Of a stretch of DNA of 55,297 nt, positions 43,556-55,186 are shown piece after piece. Position 1 is the first letter of the stretch; every line of letters begins with the position of its first letter. Source of the stretch: Plantago elongata. Lineage: Eukaryota > Streptophyta > Magnoliopsida > Lamiales > Plantaginaceae. The stretch is from NCBI GenBank assembly GCA_036897095.1, contig JAYMSP010000369.1, positions 1 to 55,297 of the forward strand. The letters run 5' to 3'. The notes beneath the pieces were generated by a model. That model saw only the letters and a program-made list of their open reading frames with translations. It had not been told where the DNA came from and did no database searches. Both the position numbers and the translations under genes were made by a program.

Positions 43556-44320
43556 TCAAAACAACTTGTACCCCCTATGATTATCCGGATATCCTAAAAA
43601 CACACATGGTATAGACCTAGCATGCAATTTGTGAATTGTGGAAGAATGATGTAAAGGATAGCAAAGGCAACCAAAAACCCTGAGATGAGAATAGGAGGGT
43701 ATGCGCTTATATAAGCGTTCAAGAGGAGAAACATTGTCTAGAAGTTTGCTAGGTAATATATTAAGCAAATAGGTGGCCATAAACAAAGCATGACGCCAAA
43801 ACGAGAGAGGCAAAGATGCATGTACAAGTAGAGTTTGTATGATATTATTTATAGTGTGAATTTTTCTTTCAGCTTTGCCATTCTGAGAAGTATGAGGCCA
43901 GGAAAAACAAACGACATCCCATTGGTTTGACAAAAAGAACGCTTATTATCATATTCACCCCCATTATCACATTGTAGGTTCTTGATAGATGAGCCAAATT
44001 GGGTATGGATATGTTTACGAAGGATAGCAAATTTGTCAAACACATCAGATTTGCGGGCAAGGGGAAAAGTCCAAAGAAATTTTGTAAAATCATCTAAGAA
44101 CAACACATAATATCGGTGCCCTATAGAGCTCAAAACAGGAGATGTCCATAAATCACTATGTATAATATCAAAAGGAAGTAAGGTTTGAGATACAAAATTA
44201 TCGAAAGGTAATTTGACTTGTTCTCCAAGTACACAAGAACGACAAATACTCGGATCACGAGGTTTATTCCTAACAATATCTTTATCTAAGCTAACAGACT
44301 CTAAAACTGAACGACCAAGA
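43556..44320 (-). pseudogene. copia integrase, interrupted
   Basis: Inserts the DNA copy into the host genome. The GAG-pre-integrase region upstream of 44135 retains a C-x2-C pair (PSICRSCVLGEQ). The catalytic core shows LFLDDFTKFLWTFPL and CDNGGEY, then HTSQNGKAERKIH, which carries the final Glu. The downstream part (LRVFGCLCYP, CVFLGYPDNHRGYKL) is conserved. The frame shifts between the CDNGGEY and HTSQNGKAE parts. A GC-rich proline-rich linker (43170-43500) leads to the reverse transcriptase. Confidence 0.85.
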
Positions 44321-44324
44321 TGAC

Positions 44325-45795
44325 CTAAACGAGCATGCCAACGGCTGAAGGGGTAGCAACAAACGCCAAGGGTGCATCTACGCGAAGACTATGGGAAGTA
44401 AGCGGATAGAGGTCCCATGTACTATCACATCTCATGATTACCATCCTCGTCGGAAATTCCTTCACAGAAAACCCACTAGGATCAAACTCAACTGACACAG
44501 AATTGTCGGTAGTAAATTTGCGAAAAAATATGAGATTTTTAACGAGTTTAGGAGCATGCAAGATATTCTGTAAGAAAAGGGGAGGGTGAGGAGGAGATAA
44601 CTTTGTGTGACCATGACCACGAATTGAAATAGATTGACCATTACCCATAATTATATTAGGATGAATGCTCGAATTAAAATAAGACGAGAGTGTACAATTG
44701 TTGGATGTCATGTGAGATGAAGCTCCAAAGTCCATGTACCAATTCGAATCCTGAGGTTGCAAAGTCATCGTTTGCATAGTAGTTGCGACGTCGGTTGGCA
44801 TATACATGGTACGGGCGCTGCCACATAGGCTTGCGGGGCGGCAGGCTGAGCCATCAGCTGAGAAGCCGGGCGGGCCCAGCCGGCTGTTGGGACGGGGCAC
44901 GGATGTGGTGTCTTCGGCATCCATTGACATTGACCATACGAGCTAGGAGCAGGGTGTTGGGTCGTACGAGGGGCTGTTTGGGAAGGTTGTTGCCCTCGTC
45001 CGCGACCTGTTCCGTGCTTTTGCTTCCCTTGTCCGTTCTTTTTTTTGTTGCGGTGCGAGTTGGTGTTGTTGCTTCTTCCTCGACCTGCATTGTTAGTGTC
45101 AAAATTTGAGTCATCCATAGTTGTGACCGTGGATGATCCCGAACCATGAGATTCCATTGAAACCAATTCACGTTCTTCAAGACATAACGACAAATGAACC
45201 TCATTTAATGAAGGAAGGGGTTTTGAATGACGAATCTGAGTGCCAACACCTTAGTATGCTTCAGTTAAATTTGAAACAGGTTGGAGAACCAATCGATTTT
45301 TAGTACCCAGAGCCCCAACATGCTTCAATTGGTCTGCAATACTCTTCAACCGCTGACAATAAGCTGACGCATTTGGAAAATTCGCCAAACGGGTAGAGGT
45401 AAAATCTTGTTGAAGAATAACAACACGAGAGGCTTGGTGATCCTGAAAAATATCCTGGGACGATTCCAAGCTTCTATAGTTGTAGCACCTATCTCGATTA
45501 TCGTATTCATTAAATCGTTGGAGATTGTTGTGTAGATCCATTGAAGAACGGTAGCATCAATGGTCTTCCAAAGTTCTTTTTCTTCAGCAGTTTTAGGAGT
45601 CGATTTCCTCTCACCTTCTGGTGGACTGATGATATGATGAAGAACCTTGTGTGATTGAGCATGAATCCGGAATAGCTCAGCCCATGTCCCATATTGAGAA
45701 TTATCCAGCTCCAGCATAACAAGAATGTGGTTCCTGATATTGGCTACTGTGAGGGCAGGATAGTGGGCGAGTTTGGTTGTGGCAGTGTCCGACAT
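44325..45795 (-). pseudogene. copia gag and protease, interrupted
   Basis: Gag starts MSDTATTK at 45795; it includes VANIRNHILVMLELDNSQYG and [16 protein letters not shown], the capsid words of Ale-like elements. At least two frame breaks separate this from the downstream linker fragment (to about 44770). The protease motif at about 44719-44740 reads WYMDFGASSHMT: the catalytic Asp is present but the usual D-[ST]-G-A has Phe in second place, so the protease is probably inactive. Confidence 0.8.
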
Positions 45796-46022
45796 GGTGA
45801 TGCAATGATGACGAGCAACATACCTGGGATTAGGTGCGAACGGAAATCGTCGAACCTGGAAACAAGAAAAGTAAACGGACAACAAGCGGAATTGAATCCG
45901 GAAGGCTTGCGATCTTACTGTCGGACGACGAGGCTAGCGATCGAAGGTGAACGGAAGTTGTGGTCGTCAAGTATTCGATTGTATTGGGCAACGGAAATAG
46001 ATCGAAACCTAATATGATACCA

Positions 46023-46180
46023 TGAAAACATATTTTTTGTAAATTATAAGGAAGAATATACAAGGGTATATATATGTATATATAAGAGTTTAACTAAGTA
46101 TACTAGAATGAAGAAAATTAATTTTAATTCAACTAGATTGTATAACTATATCAATTCTAATGTATTTACATAATTTATCA
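46023..46180 (-). repeat. 5' LTR of the copia element
   Basis: 158 bp, TGAAAACATA... to ...ATTTATCA, followed directly by target duplication CTCAT. The sequence just inside (46022 downward on the minus strand, TGGTATCATATTAGG) is the primer-binding site. Confidence 0.9.
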
Positions 46181-46185
46181 CTCAT

Positions 46186-48018
46186 AACTACGAGTCTATG
46201 ACGGATATTTAATTGGATGGATTTACACCATAAGTGGCGTATTTCGACAATCTTGCACTTGAGAGTTGAGACGATAGGTAATGTAGGATTATGTTCCACA
46301 AGCGTGCTTATCTAGACTAATGCATTGCAGCAGTTTTGATAATGATGATATTCCTTTTACTACAATTTTTCCTTGTACGTCGGCTGCATTAATTCATCCC
46401 ATAAACATAACTTAAGAAATCGTCTCGTGTAGTCGCTTTAAATATCATCATTAGGTTAGGCCATTAATATATTCAATCAAGTATGTAAATGTACTACCAT
46501 AGATATGACGGTCTAATTTGAATTCTCTTGCTTTTCATCAATGCAAACTTGCTATGTCATCAAATTAGTACTAAGTTTGGAAGAATTGTCATGATAATCT
46601 ACTTCTAAAAATTCATTTAGCAGTAATAAAATATAAAATCATTCTTAAAAACTAGTGAGATTCTATTTCTTCCACAGTCCAAATCAAGTAATTCATTTAA
46701 TTTATGTTGAATTTATCGTTTTTACCTTTGTTATGTTATATACTTATTCTTTTATACCAACGCGGCCACGTCTCAACTTCTACCTCCCTCCAAAATCAAA
46801 ATTATATAACAATTCCAAACTTGATATGTTACTTATTCTTATAGATTTCACTTTTATAAATCCGCTTTAAACAAGAGATGTTGTTATTAAAAACTCCAAA
46901 TCCTATCCTTAACAACTCTGATTTGGCTCTCGATTAGGTGTGGAGCTCTGTTTTGTAGATGGAGATGGGAGGTGGTGGTGAAGGAAGGAGTTAGGTTATT
47001 GGTTGAAGATTTGTTTGGTAATTTATATAACATATAATTGCAGGGTAGTTTATTTATATTTAGAAGAAGCCGCTCCTTTAATCACACCAAAGCATTATAT
47101 AATTGCAGGGTAGTATCGAAGACGGATAATTGGAACATAGCATACGAACAATAAATGGTAAGCTTTTGAGGAGAGAGTTAGCGTTCGACTCTTAAGACTT
47201 TATTAGTCCAATTATGATTCCTACGTATCGATTCATGACAGACCAACATGTGAGATTATTACTAAGCAATTGATACAAACTCGAGTGCTCTACTAGAAAA
47301 TTTAAGAATATCAAATTCCCAAAGTAACAATATAGCAACTCTATTTTACACTACTCTCTTTCGTTGTGCTAACTTAGTAAGTTACTTAGGATTTGAAATC
47401 CGTATAAGATAATTCATCTTGAGGATATGCTCCCCGTGATGTTCTTATTTATATGAATTATGTACAGAGTATAATGTTCTCAACTATATAAGTAAAATAT
47501 TATTGTACTATATAAGTATCTTATGTTATAATATTCGTAACTATAATATTACTGATGTTCTCAGCTATTAGGGTAATGTCTCAATTATTTGAGTAAATAA
47601 ATATAGTGACTCAAGTCGACTAATTAAATACGAATCAGTGTAATAATATGTTAACTTCAAATGTTGTTATATATTTATAATATGTAATGTTCTTATTATA
47701 TAAGTAATGCGTGTAACCAAGTCTGGTAAATAGATCCGTGAAGATAAAGTGATCCGACTTAATGACCCGTGAAGAAGAATTGACCGACTCAATAACATTG
47801 ATTATTTTCTTGATAATGTATATTCATTTTCAATTAAATTATCTAAATAACATCTTTCAGAAGACTTGTCATACCGCTTCAACGGCCAACTCTCCACTCA
47901 AATCGAACTTTTTATACATAGAACACCCAATTTCAATTCGAACAAGTACATTCAAATTATATCGCAATCAATCCCTTACTTTTTTAATGTTTTTAAATAA
48001 TTGTATATTATTATTTAC
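46186..48018. other. Intergenic, no gene seen
   Basis: AT-rich, with only short unconserved frames on either strand. Several ATAAGTA/TATAAGTA words cluster at 47460-47710. No element ends or RNA gene could be supported. Confidence 0.5.
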
Positions 48019-48021
48019 TTA

Positions 48022-49631
48022 GGCTCTGGATCGTTTAAGGGATTCCCATGGAAAGGAAAAGAAAATGAATGAGAATGTGATTTCTTCTTTTTGTTTTGAT
48101 GGAAAATGAAAATACTGGAAAGGAAAATGTGGGAAAACCTGAAAAAGTGGAAAACAACAATAAAAGAAAATTATAATAAATTATTATCTCTTTATAATTT
48201 TTTTTTACAAAGACTAATATTTATCGAGAAAATATATTTAATCTAAAAATGATTATTATTATTATTATTAACAACATTGATCTATATATTTTTGTACAAA
48301 TTATTGTATTTATAACTTGTATGTTAATATATTTTTAACAAGTTGTATAACTATAATCTATTTACCGATAAATATAAATACCCAACACCAGAGAACAAAT
48401 TACAAATATAATATTTACTGATATTTTAAAAAATAAAAAATAAATTATTATAACACAAATCAATTAAAATTGCATTACTCTATACTACTTTTATTTCGCA
48501 TACTCACAATTTTTCAATTTCTTTTCACTTTTTATTATTATTTTTATGTTCTATTTTATAATTTCAATGTTATTTTGTATGCAATTTAGAATTATATGTT
48601 GGTCAAATAATAATAATAGTTTGTATTCGTACACTGTTTATTAAAAATAAAAGATAAAGAAGAAAAAAAATAAGAAAAAGAAGATATATCACAAAATTAA
48701 CTGTCAATTTTCATGAAAAATTGAAAAATTACCAAACAACAGAAAAAAGGAAAAACAATGATTTTCCTTCAACATTTTCTCAAGGGATTTGATTTTCCTC
48801 AAACTATTTTCTTTTCCTTTGAAATTTCTTAAACCATGCAGGGGCTCTGCATGGTTGAAGGGATTCCGAGGATAAGGAAAAGAATTGAAAGGAAAATTAA
48901 ATTTCTTGGAAAAATGTTGAAGGAAAATTAGTGTTGTTCTTTTTTCTGCTGATTGGTCGATTTTTAATTTTGCAGGAAAATTAAGAGTTAATTTTGTGGT
49001 ATTTCTTCTTCTTTTTAAACTTTTTTCTTACTTTTTTTTCTTTTCGATCTTTTATTTTACTAAATGGTATACGAGTACAAAATAATATATTATTTGACCA
49101 ATGATATTGGAATTATGAAAAAGGAATTCTAAAATAATTATAAAAGGTAAGAATTAAAAAAATTGTAAGTATATGAATCTAAATTAGTTTGTGTTAAAAC
49201 AATTTATTTTCTTATTTTTTAAAATATCAGTAAATATTACATGTTTAAATTGTGCTCTGATGGAGAGTATCTATTTATCGCTACATAGACTATATTATAG
49301 AATTTATTAATAAAGACAAGATATTAATATACGAACATAATGAATGTTATACATAAATTAATTTGTATATAAATGTGTATAAATCAATGTTAATAATAAT
49401 TATTTTTAGATTAAATATATTTTCTCAATAAAAATTAATTTATGTAAAAAGAATTATAAAGAGATAAGGATTTATATGTTATGATTTTCTATTTTATTAT
49501 TATTTTTTCACTTTTCCATGTTTTTCTACATTTTTCTTTCCAATGTTTTCATTTTTCATTAAAAAAATATGAGAAATTAAAGTTTTCTTCATTTTTTTTT
49601 CTTTCAAAATCCCTTAAGTCATGTAGAGTCA
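48022..49631. mobile_element. Giant foldback: two ~0.8-kb copies in inverted orientation
   Basis: The left arm (48022-48841) and right arm (48847-49631) are imperfect inverted copies of each other over almost their whole length, separated by only GGGCT (48842-48846). The centre is the perfect pair AACCATGCAG and CTGCATGGTT. Matching inner words, left strand versus reverse complement of right, include GAGAAAATATATTTAATCTA, AATATTTACTGATATTTTAA, CACAAAATTAACT and TTTTCCTTCAACATTTT. TTA flanks both outer ends (48019-48021 and 49632-49634). There is no coding capacity. Each arm is itself bordered by GCTCTG.ATNGTT(T/G)AAGGGATT-like ends, so each was probably one non-autonomous DNA element. Confidence 0.75.
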
Positions 49632-49634
49632 TTA

Positions 49635-51360
49635 AAGTTTATAACTGAGAAAGAAAGAAAATCTAGGTGCGTACCTATTCATTTCATGTGAGCATAAATG
49701 CCTCAGTCTTGAGTTGATAGCCTTTTCTGTGATATAGCGGATGCAATTTAGGCTTAGCTGCCACCTTAATTATCCTGTGATACCAAATCACGTCTTGATG
49801 TAACAAAGTACTACTACTAGTCTACTACTACTCTCTAGTCTCTTCGGTTAAAGGACTTATCGTTAATTTACTCCCATCCATGTAAAGGGGTGGTAAAATT
49901 TCAAGCTACTACATTATAATAGTAATACAATGTATTTTAGACCAATCACTGTGAAAGATTAAAAATCGATCACTAATTGTGAGGAAGAGCTAGTGAACGC
50001 CGACATTGGACGTGCAGGAGTGAGAGGAGTCGACTTCTTCCCGCAACTTTTTCATAGTGAATAATTTTAGTAATACTAGAATGACTACGTTCAATTTATT
50101 AACAACCGTTTAATTTAAATATTTATAACAATTTTTCGTCAAAACTTTCACCTTCTATTTGAGTCTCACTGCTCACCAATAATGATTCTCAGTTTTCAAG
50201 ATTCAAGGTTCATTGCATTGGATTACTTAGACTATTTGGATGTTGATCATTTTAAACAACACCAAGAGCTACTATTGAATCCGTATATTGATCCTCTCTA
50301 AGATAAATCGATATAAAACTCAAACATCTCGCCATATATATGTTATTTCATTTGAAATATGATGATCGAAATATCATCAACAACTTTAAAGATGAATGAG
50401 ATGTATCGAGAGCACATGCATATTTCAAGGACAAAGTGTCAAGCTTTCATCATCAATTTTAATAAAAGAATCGTCCAGGAAAGGTTAAATGGAGTGGGGA
50501 TACCACTATAAACAAGGAATTCAATTTTTGACCGACCACGCCAATTTTATTAGCAACAAGGACACTAAGCATAACTCATCAGATTGAAGAAGTAAATGGT
50601 TCTAAATGCATGTCAACTTTTAACTTGACAACAAATAGATATTTCTAACTCGAGGGACCCTGCTTTTATATCTCATCAACTTCGATTTGATGTCACCAAC
50701 CAGCTAGTCTCGACCCAAAAGATCAGTGGTCGCCACAATTGTTGAGAACTTGAGATCCACATGCCATCAAATCAAGAGTAATGTTCGCTACTTTTAAAAT
50801 TATAATACGATAACGTATAGTTTATTTAAAAATTAAAATACACTTATACTAAAATAAGAATTAACGTGTTAACTATAAGTGGAGGTATACACAACTTTCT
50901 TTGAGAGATACATTGTATACATGGACGTTGTTCGGAATTCGAATGGGACCTCACCTCACATCTATCATTGCCGTGCCCCTACCAACAAGGCCAATGAATA
51001 TTGCTTCATCCGTCAAACTATAGATTCAATGCTTCCGGTCGATTGTTGTTGTGAATTGTTGTTATTGTGAATCAAACAAACACTAGGTCATATCAAAACA
51101 TAAAATCATATGTTTGTCACAAATATGTTACATGATCTCAAAACAACACTCCATAATTTAAGTTTTAAACACCTAGTTAGTCCAAAAATAAATCTCACGC
51201 GTTACAATGTGACAATGCACTTACAAACAAACAAGAAATTATCCACTTTTAACTAGAATAAAAAAATGAGCCTCCTCTAGTTAAAGGAAAATGTTTAAAA
51301 AGTATACAAATCCATTCAAAACTACTATTCACTAACGTTTATTTCTACTACATTTCTTTA
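49635..51360. other. Intergenic, no gene seen
   Basis: No coding region supported. The part at 50200-51060 is less AT-rich and might be an eroded transposon, but I recognised no motif. The last 20-30 bases before 51360 belong to the 3' UTR of the protease gene on the minus strand (AATAAA complement at 51338-51343). Confidence 0.45.
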
Positions 51361-51390
51361 ATTACCATGTACAAAGATGCTAGAAGATCA

Positions 51391-52737
51391 TCAAGCAGAC
51401 TTGCTACAATCAGCTGATCCAAACCCTACTCGTCGATGAACCAAATCAAACTCAACCCACAAATTCTGCTGATGAAAGTTCCCGATAATATTACTCGCAA
51501 TATTAAGCGCATCCGACCTCCCAATCGCAACGCAATGAACTCCCCCTTCCACATTGTCCATAATCCTTCCCTTATCAATCGTAATCTCAACTCCGTTCCC
51601 AAACACAAAAGCCATATCGCCTATCATCCGTCCAATCTCAATCGGGTTTCCATCAAAGCACATGTCCAAAGCACCCCCGAACACGTACCCCTTCTTTAAT
51701 TTCGACCCCGCTAACCTAACAACCTGGGCCCTAACTTTGTCATACGCCTGGTCCACTAAAAACGTGTATTGCGTCCCCGAGTCAATAATAGTCTGCCCCG
51801 ACCCGCCCGCATTCGCTCGAAAAGCGGATGCGGGTATCTCCAACTTATTCCCTCCAATAAAAATGGCGACCAATCCGACAGTGTAAGCCAAGGGGTCAAA
51901 ATTAGGCATGCGTTGACTACCGGGAACAGTCAACAACCCGACATATTTAAAATTACGCGCATTCGGGTTTTGACCGAGGTAAAAAGTGCCAGTGGGATTA
52001 ATTTTGTCACTGGCTTGTCGAACAGGCACGCAGTAAGAAAACCGTGGGACTTTCGCTTGGGAAACGAACGAGAGCCGCCCTTGGCTCATACCCAAAATAC
52101 CCTCCTCTTCACCTGAATCAGACGCGCAACCGAGGATCAAGGGAGGGGTAGTTCTGGAATTGGGGAAGGTGAACTTCTCCCGGACCAAATTGCCCTCGGC
52201 GAGCGTGCCATCGGCGTAGAAGTAGGAGTAGTGGCAGAGTCGCTTGTCGTCGCAGTTGGTGGGGAGGGTGTAATCGGGAATTCGTGGTTTGCAGACGGGG
52301 TGGTTACATGGGAGGAGGGAGAAGGTGGAGGAGAGGGAAGGGTCGAAGGGTGTGATTGGGAGTTTTGGGGATCGGTTGCGGTGGCACTGGATCCAGGAGA
52401 GCTGTGAGCCGGTGTCGAGGACCATGGGTTGGGATTGGGGTGGGGTGCCGATTGGGAGGGAAACGATTAGGGCCATGGAGTATTTAAAGGGTGTTTTGTA
52501 GTTGTAGTTGAATCTTGGGGGTGTTGATGATGCATTTGGTTTGTTTAGAAATGGTTTGGTGGTGGTGGTGGAAGTGAGTGAGGAGAGGAGGTTGGAGGGT
52601 TTGGAGAGTGGAGTAGAGGTTAAAGGGAAGGAGAGTGAGATGATTTTGTGGTGGTGTGATTGGGTGGTGAGGTTGAAGAGGAGGAAGAGTTGGAGGAGGA
52701 GGAGGAGTGGGAGTGAAGAAGAAGAAGAGAGTGACAT
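51391..52737 (-). CDS. Secreted pepsin-like aspartic protease (A1 family, nepenthesin/PCS1-like)
   Basis: An endopeptidase probably acting in the secretory pathway or cell wall. The single exon encodes 448 aa, a usual length for intronless plant A1 proteases. Residues 1 to about 27 form a signal peptide (serine run, then LPLLLLLQLFLLFNL). A low-complexity S/T/P-rich segment follows to about residue 85. The first catalytic motif is VLDTGSQLSWIQC (about 105-117), and the flap region includes YSYFYADGTLAEGNL. The second motif is IIDSGTQYTFL (about 319-329). Cysteines HPVCKPRIPDYTLPTNCDDKRLC and the C-terminal NIIGNFHQQNLWVEFDLVHRRVGF are typical. Both Asp-Thr/Ser-Gly triads are intact, so it should be active. 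It is closest, as I recall, to the Arabidopsis At1g66180/At5g37540 pair, which is often labelled PCS1-like. Upstream ATGs in the same frame were not needed to give a signal peptide. Confidence 0.93.
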   Translation of the reverse strand: MSLSSSSSLPLLLLLQLFLLFNLTTQSHHHKIISLSFPLTSTPLSKPSNLLSSLTSTTTTKPFLNKPNASSTPPRFNYNYKTPFKYSMALIVSLPIGTPPQSQPMVLDTGSQLSWIQCHRNRSPKLPITPFDPSLSSTFSLLPCNHPVCKPRIPDYTLPTNCDDKRLCHYSYFYADGTLAEGNLVREKFTFPNSRTTPPLILGCASDSGEEEGILGMSQGRLSFVSQAKVPRFSYCVPVRQASDKINPTGTFYLGQNPNARNFKYVGLLTVPGSQRMPNFDPLAYTVGLVAIFIGGNKLEIPASAFRANAGGSGQTIIDSGTQYTFLVDQAYDKVRAQVVRLAGSKLKKGYVFGGALDMCFDGNPIEIGRMIGDMAFVFGNGVEITIDKGRIMDNVEGGVHCVAIGRSDALNIASNIIGNFHQQNLWVEFDLVHRRVGFGSADCSKSA

Positions 52738-52990
52738 GTTTTTGAGATAGTTTAGTGTGAAGAGCAGTTGGGTTGAGGTGTAGTGTAGTAGAAGGAGTAG
52801 TTATATTGAGGTGGTGCTGGTGAATGCAGAATTCAAAGCAGGGAATGGGCGAAAAGGACACTACACAACATGGTTGATTCATTTATCATTATATAACGCG
52901 CTTTCCAGCTTTCTTCTACACTACTTTCTTTTTTCTCCGCCGAAGTAATCGAAGAAAGATAGATAGAAAGATAGATAGATAGATAGATAC
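52738..52990 (-). promoter_or_regulatory. Protease gene promoter with TATA box and (GATA)n tract
   Basis: On the minus strand GTTATATAATG (52887-52897) is a good TATA box about 150 bases upstream of the ATG at 52737. A (GATA)n microsatellite (about 52958-52989 in plus-strand reading, interrupted once by GAAA) lies a further 60-90 bases upstream. The leader itself contains short CA-rich stretches. Regulation cannot be deduced further. Confidence 0.5.
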
Positions 52991-53131
52991 TGTTCCCAGC
53001 AATTCTCACACTTTAATTTCAATATACCAAAACCTTCCGTCTATCTCGACTCATAATAAATTAAATTCAGTGTCAATTTAGTCTATACTTCAATTTAGTC
53101 GTGCTTCAAGGTTGTATACAGGTCATATCAT

Positions 53132-54260
53132 ATTAGGGAGGGTATGAATGGTACCTAAATTGATTGATGCATTATAATATTTAGGGGCTGATAGGCATGG
53201 TATTTGAATGAGAATTTTTGTAAAATTGTGTTTGGAATGAAATTGAAAGGAGGTATTTGAAATGTATTTTAGGCCAAATCACTGTTCATCAAGCCAAATT
53301 GGGGCATTTAAATACTATCCCAATCAGCCCCTTATACTTTTTGTTAACTACCCGTTTAATTTTATTACTTTGTTAGTTGGAATTGACGGCTCCTCAATTT
53401 TGACCGAATTAAGGTGAATTACAACGAATTGGTCCAAAATTCCATCACTCAAATTTTGACGAACTTTTTATTTTTCTTTTAAAGTGTATTTTAAGTGTAT
53501 TTTAATTTAGAATGTTTTAAATAATATTATAAGGGACAAATTCACTTTTAAAAGACCATCTATGTCAATTAGAATGTCCAAAGTTAAATTCCTCCAAATT
53601 GAAATAAATATTTAATAATATTTTATATTTAATTACAGTACTTTAATTTTTGTTATATAATTCAAATCAATAAAATATCTTATTGTTTAGTTTAAGTAAT
53701 CTGCAGTAGAATTTAAAATTATTGACTAGTTGAATGTAAATATATATTACTTATTTAATAGGTGTCTAATGGTGCGAGTAATATATATAAAACAATAAAC
53801 ACTTAAAAAATGATATATTTGAATTTTAAGTGATCTTAAGAGTGTTGTAAATGTGTTACAATGAAAAATATATCATTAATAATGAAGTAGGAAGTGAGTT
53901 AAGTTTATCACCATTCAACTGAACTTAAATACTATACTGTGGTTCAAATTTATTTTTGAACATTCTAATTGACAGAGATGACCTTTTAAAGGTGAATTTG
54001 TCTTTTACAATATTACTTAAAACATTTTAACTTAAAATACACTTTAAAAGAAAAATAAAAAATTCGATTAAAATTTTAGTGACGGAATTTTGGACCAATT
54101 CGCCTTGATTTGTCAAAATTGACTGAGCCGTTAATTTCGACTAACGGAGTAGTTCAATTGGACGGGAAGTTAACGAAATGTATAAAAGTTGTACTGTGTC
54201 AAAGGTACCAAAACGTGAAATAGTACAACTTAAGGTACCATTTACGGATTTTTTCCTAAT
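53132..54260. mobile_element. Long-TIR non-autonomous element, MULE-like
   Basis: The outer ends are ATTAGGGAGGGTATGAATGG, then TACC, and (reverse complement) ATTAGGAAAAAATCCGTAAA, then TGGTACC. The arms match for about 450-500 bp: TTGTTAACT(A/T)CCCGT, AACGGCTC and ACGGCTC, GAATTGGTCCAAAATTCC, TTTTATTTTTCTTTTAAAGT and TGTCAATTAGAATG all occur in inverted positions. The left arm is interrupted by the Tourist MITE at 53184-53331. There is no coding capacity. Arms this long, and the GGTACC-type end, suggest Mutator-like origin, but no 9-bp duplication was found. Confidence 0.7.
53184..53331. mobile_element. Tourist-like MITE nested in the long-TIR element
   Basis: 148 bp from GGGGCTGATAGG to CCAATCAGCCCC, with an exact TTA duplication on each side (53181-53183 and 53332-53334). 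Removing the MITE and one TTA restores the alignment of the host element's left arm (TTTATACTTTTTGTTAACT) to its right arm (TTTATACATTTCGTTAACT). The insertion is therefore younger than the long-TIR element. Same family as 2998-3248. Confidence 0.9.
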
Positions 54261-55180
54261 AGAGAGTGTACAAATGATTAATGATGCGTTATCTTATAAA
54301 ATAACAAAACTGAACTGAACTGAATATATTTATAACATAAAAAAATAAATTTTTATAGTATAAAAAAGATTTAAGTGGAATTGAATAAATATTAATGAAT
54401 TTTTAGATAAAAAAATTTAGCCTAAATTGAGATGGTGAATATACATATGCAACATACGGTCATATATTTGTCACTAAAATTACACATTTTAATGTTAAAA
54501 GATACAATTTTTTGTTTACTTTTTCCTTTTATTTCTTTAACTTTAATACATTTAATACAAAACTGCATATGAAGTTAATGTGTAAAGTTTTTTTTGGAAC
54601 AAATAAAGTTTATAAAAAAAATACTATATCTAGCCCAAAATAAGTTCAATTTAATTTTTTGTTTTGATCAAATAAATATTTTATGTGTAAGTTGGCACTT
54701 GTTTATTTTAGAGGATTGTAACCTTTCTATTCGTTGAGATCAATTGTTTATATATATAACTTGGGGTCTTAGGAAAATTAGTTTTCTAGCGGATATTTAC
54801 AAGAGAAACTCTTCTGAGAGTCTATGATTTGTAAGATTTAGAGAGTACAGAGAATACTGCATTATTGTATATTAATTGTACATTTTTATATTTTCGCAAC
54901 TTCACTAAAAAAGCCGATATACAATTATTATGCAGTAATATACAATTTGCGATACACGAAACACACAACAATTTACAATTTGCATACAACACCGTACAGT
55001 TAATATACAACAATGAAGGACTCTCACAAACCATGTCGCAAGTTTTTGTATAGTTACAAATATTTTGTGTGGTTGTTTGTGATTTCATATTTATGCGACT
55101 AAAAGTTATTGATTATATTTGAAAGGATCCTAAGGAAAAGGGTTTTGTTTTCCACCGAGCTAAAACAATATGTCGATGCC
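54261..55180. other. Intergenic, AT-rich; small inverted repeat at 54858-55018
   Basis: No gene supported. TTGTATATTAATTGTAC (about 54864-54880) is inverted at about 55000-55016 (GTACAGTTAATATACAA), and RTATACAATTTG words recur in between. It could be the core of a small MITE, but the ends are not defined. Confidence 0.4.
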
Positions 55181-55186
55181 TCTAGT

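Larger units (their letters stand above)
41430..46180 (-). mobile_element. Ty1/copia LTR retrotransposon, Ale-like lineage
   Basis: A structurally complete 4,751-bp element. The LTRs are each 158 bp (41430-41587 and 46023-46180) and begin TG and end CA. The target duplication CTCAT is perfect at 41425-41429 and 46181-46185. A primer-binding site (TGGTATCA on the minus strand, adjoining 46023) fits initiator tRNA-Met, and a G-rich polypurine tract (TGTGGGGG) adjoins 41588. Domain order on the minus strand is gag, protease, integrase, reverse transcriptase, RNase H, which is the copia order. The LTRs differ at roughly a fifth of positions by eye, so the insertion is old. The gag lacks a visible CCHC knuckle and has a Q/W/P-rich linker, as in Ale/Retrofit elements. 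Confidence 0.92.

Noticed and set aside
51554..52116. Plus-strand open frames of 110-115 codons
   Set aside because: They are antisense shadows of the aspartic protease gene, with no independent signals.
52484..52882. 132-codon minus-strand frame overlapping the start of the protease
   Set aside because: It is an alternative frame over the low-complexity signal-peptide region; the 448-codon frame with intact catalytic motifs is clearly the gene.
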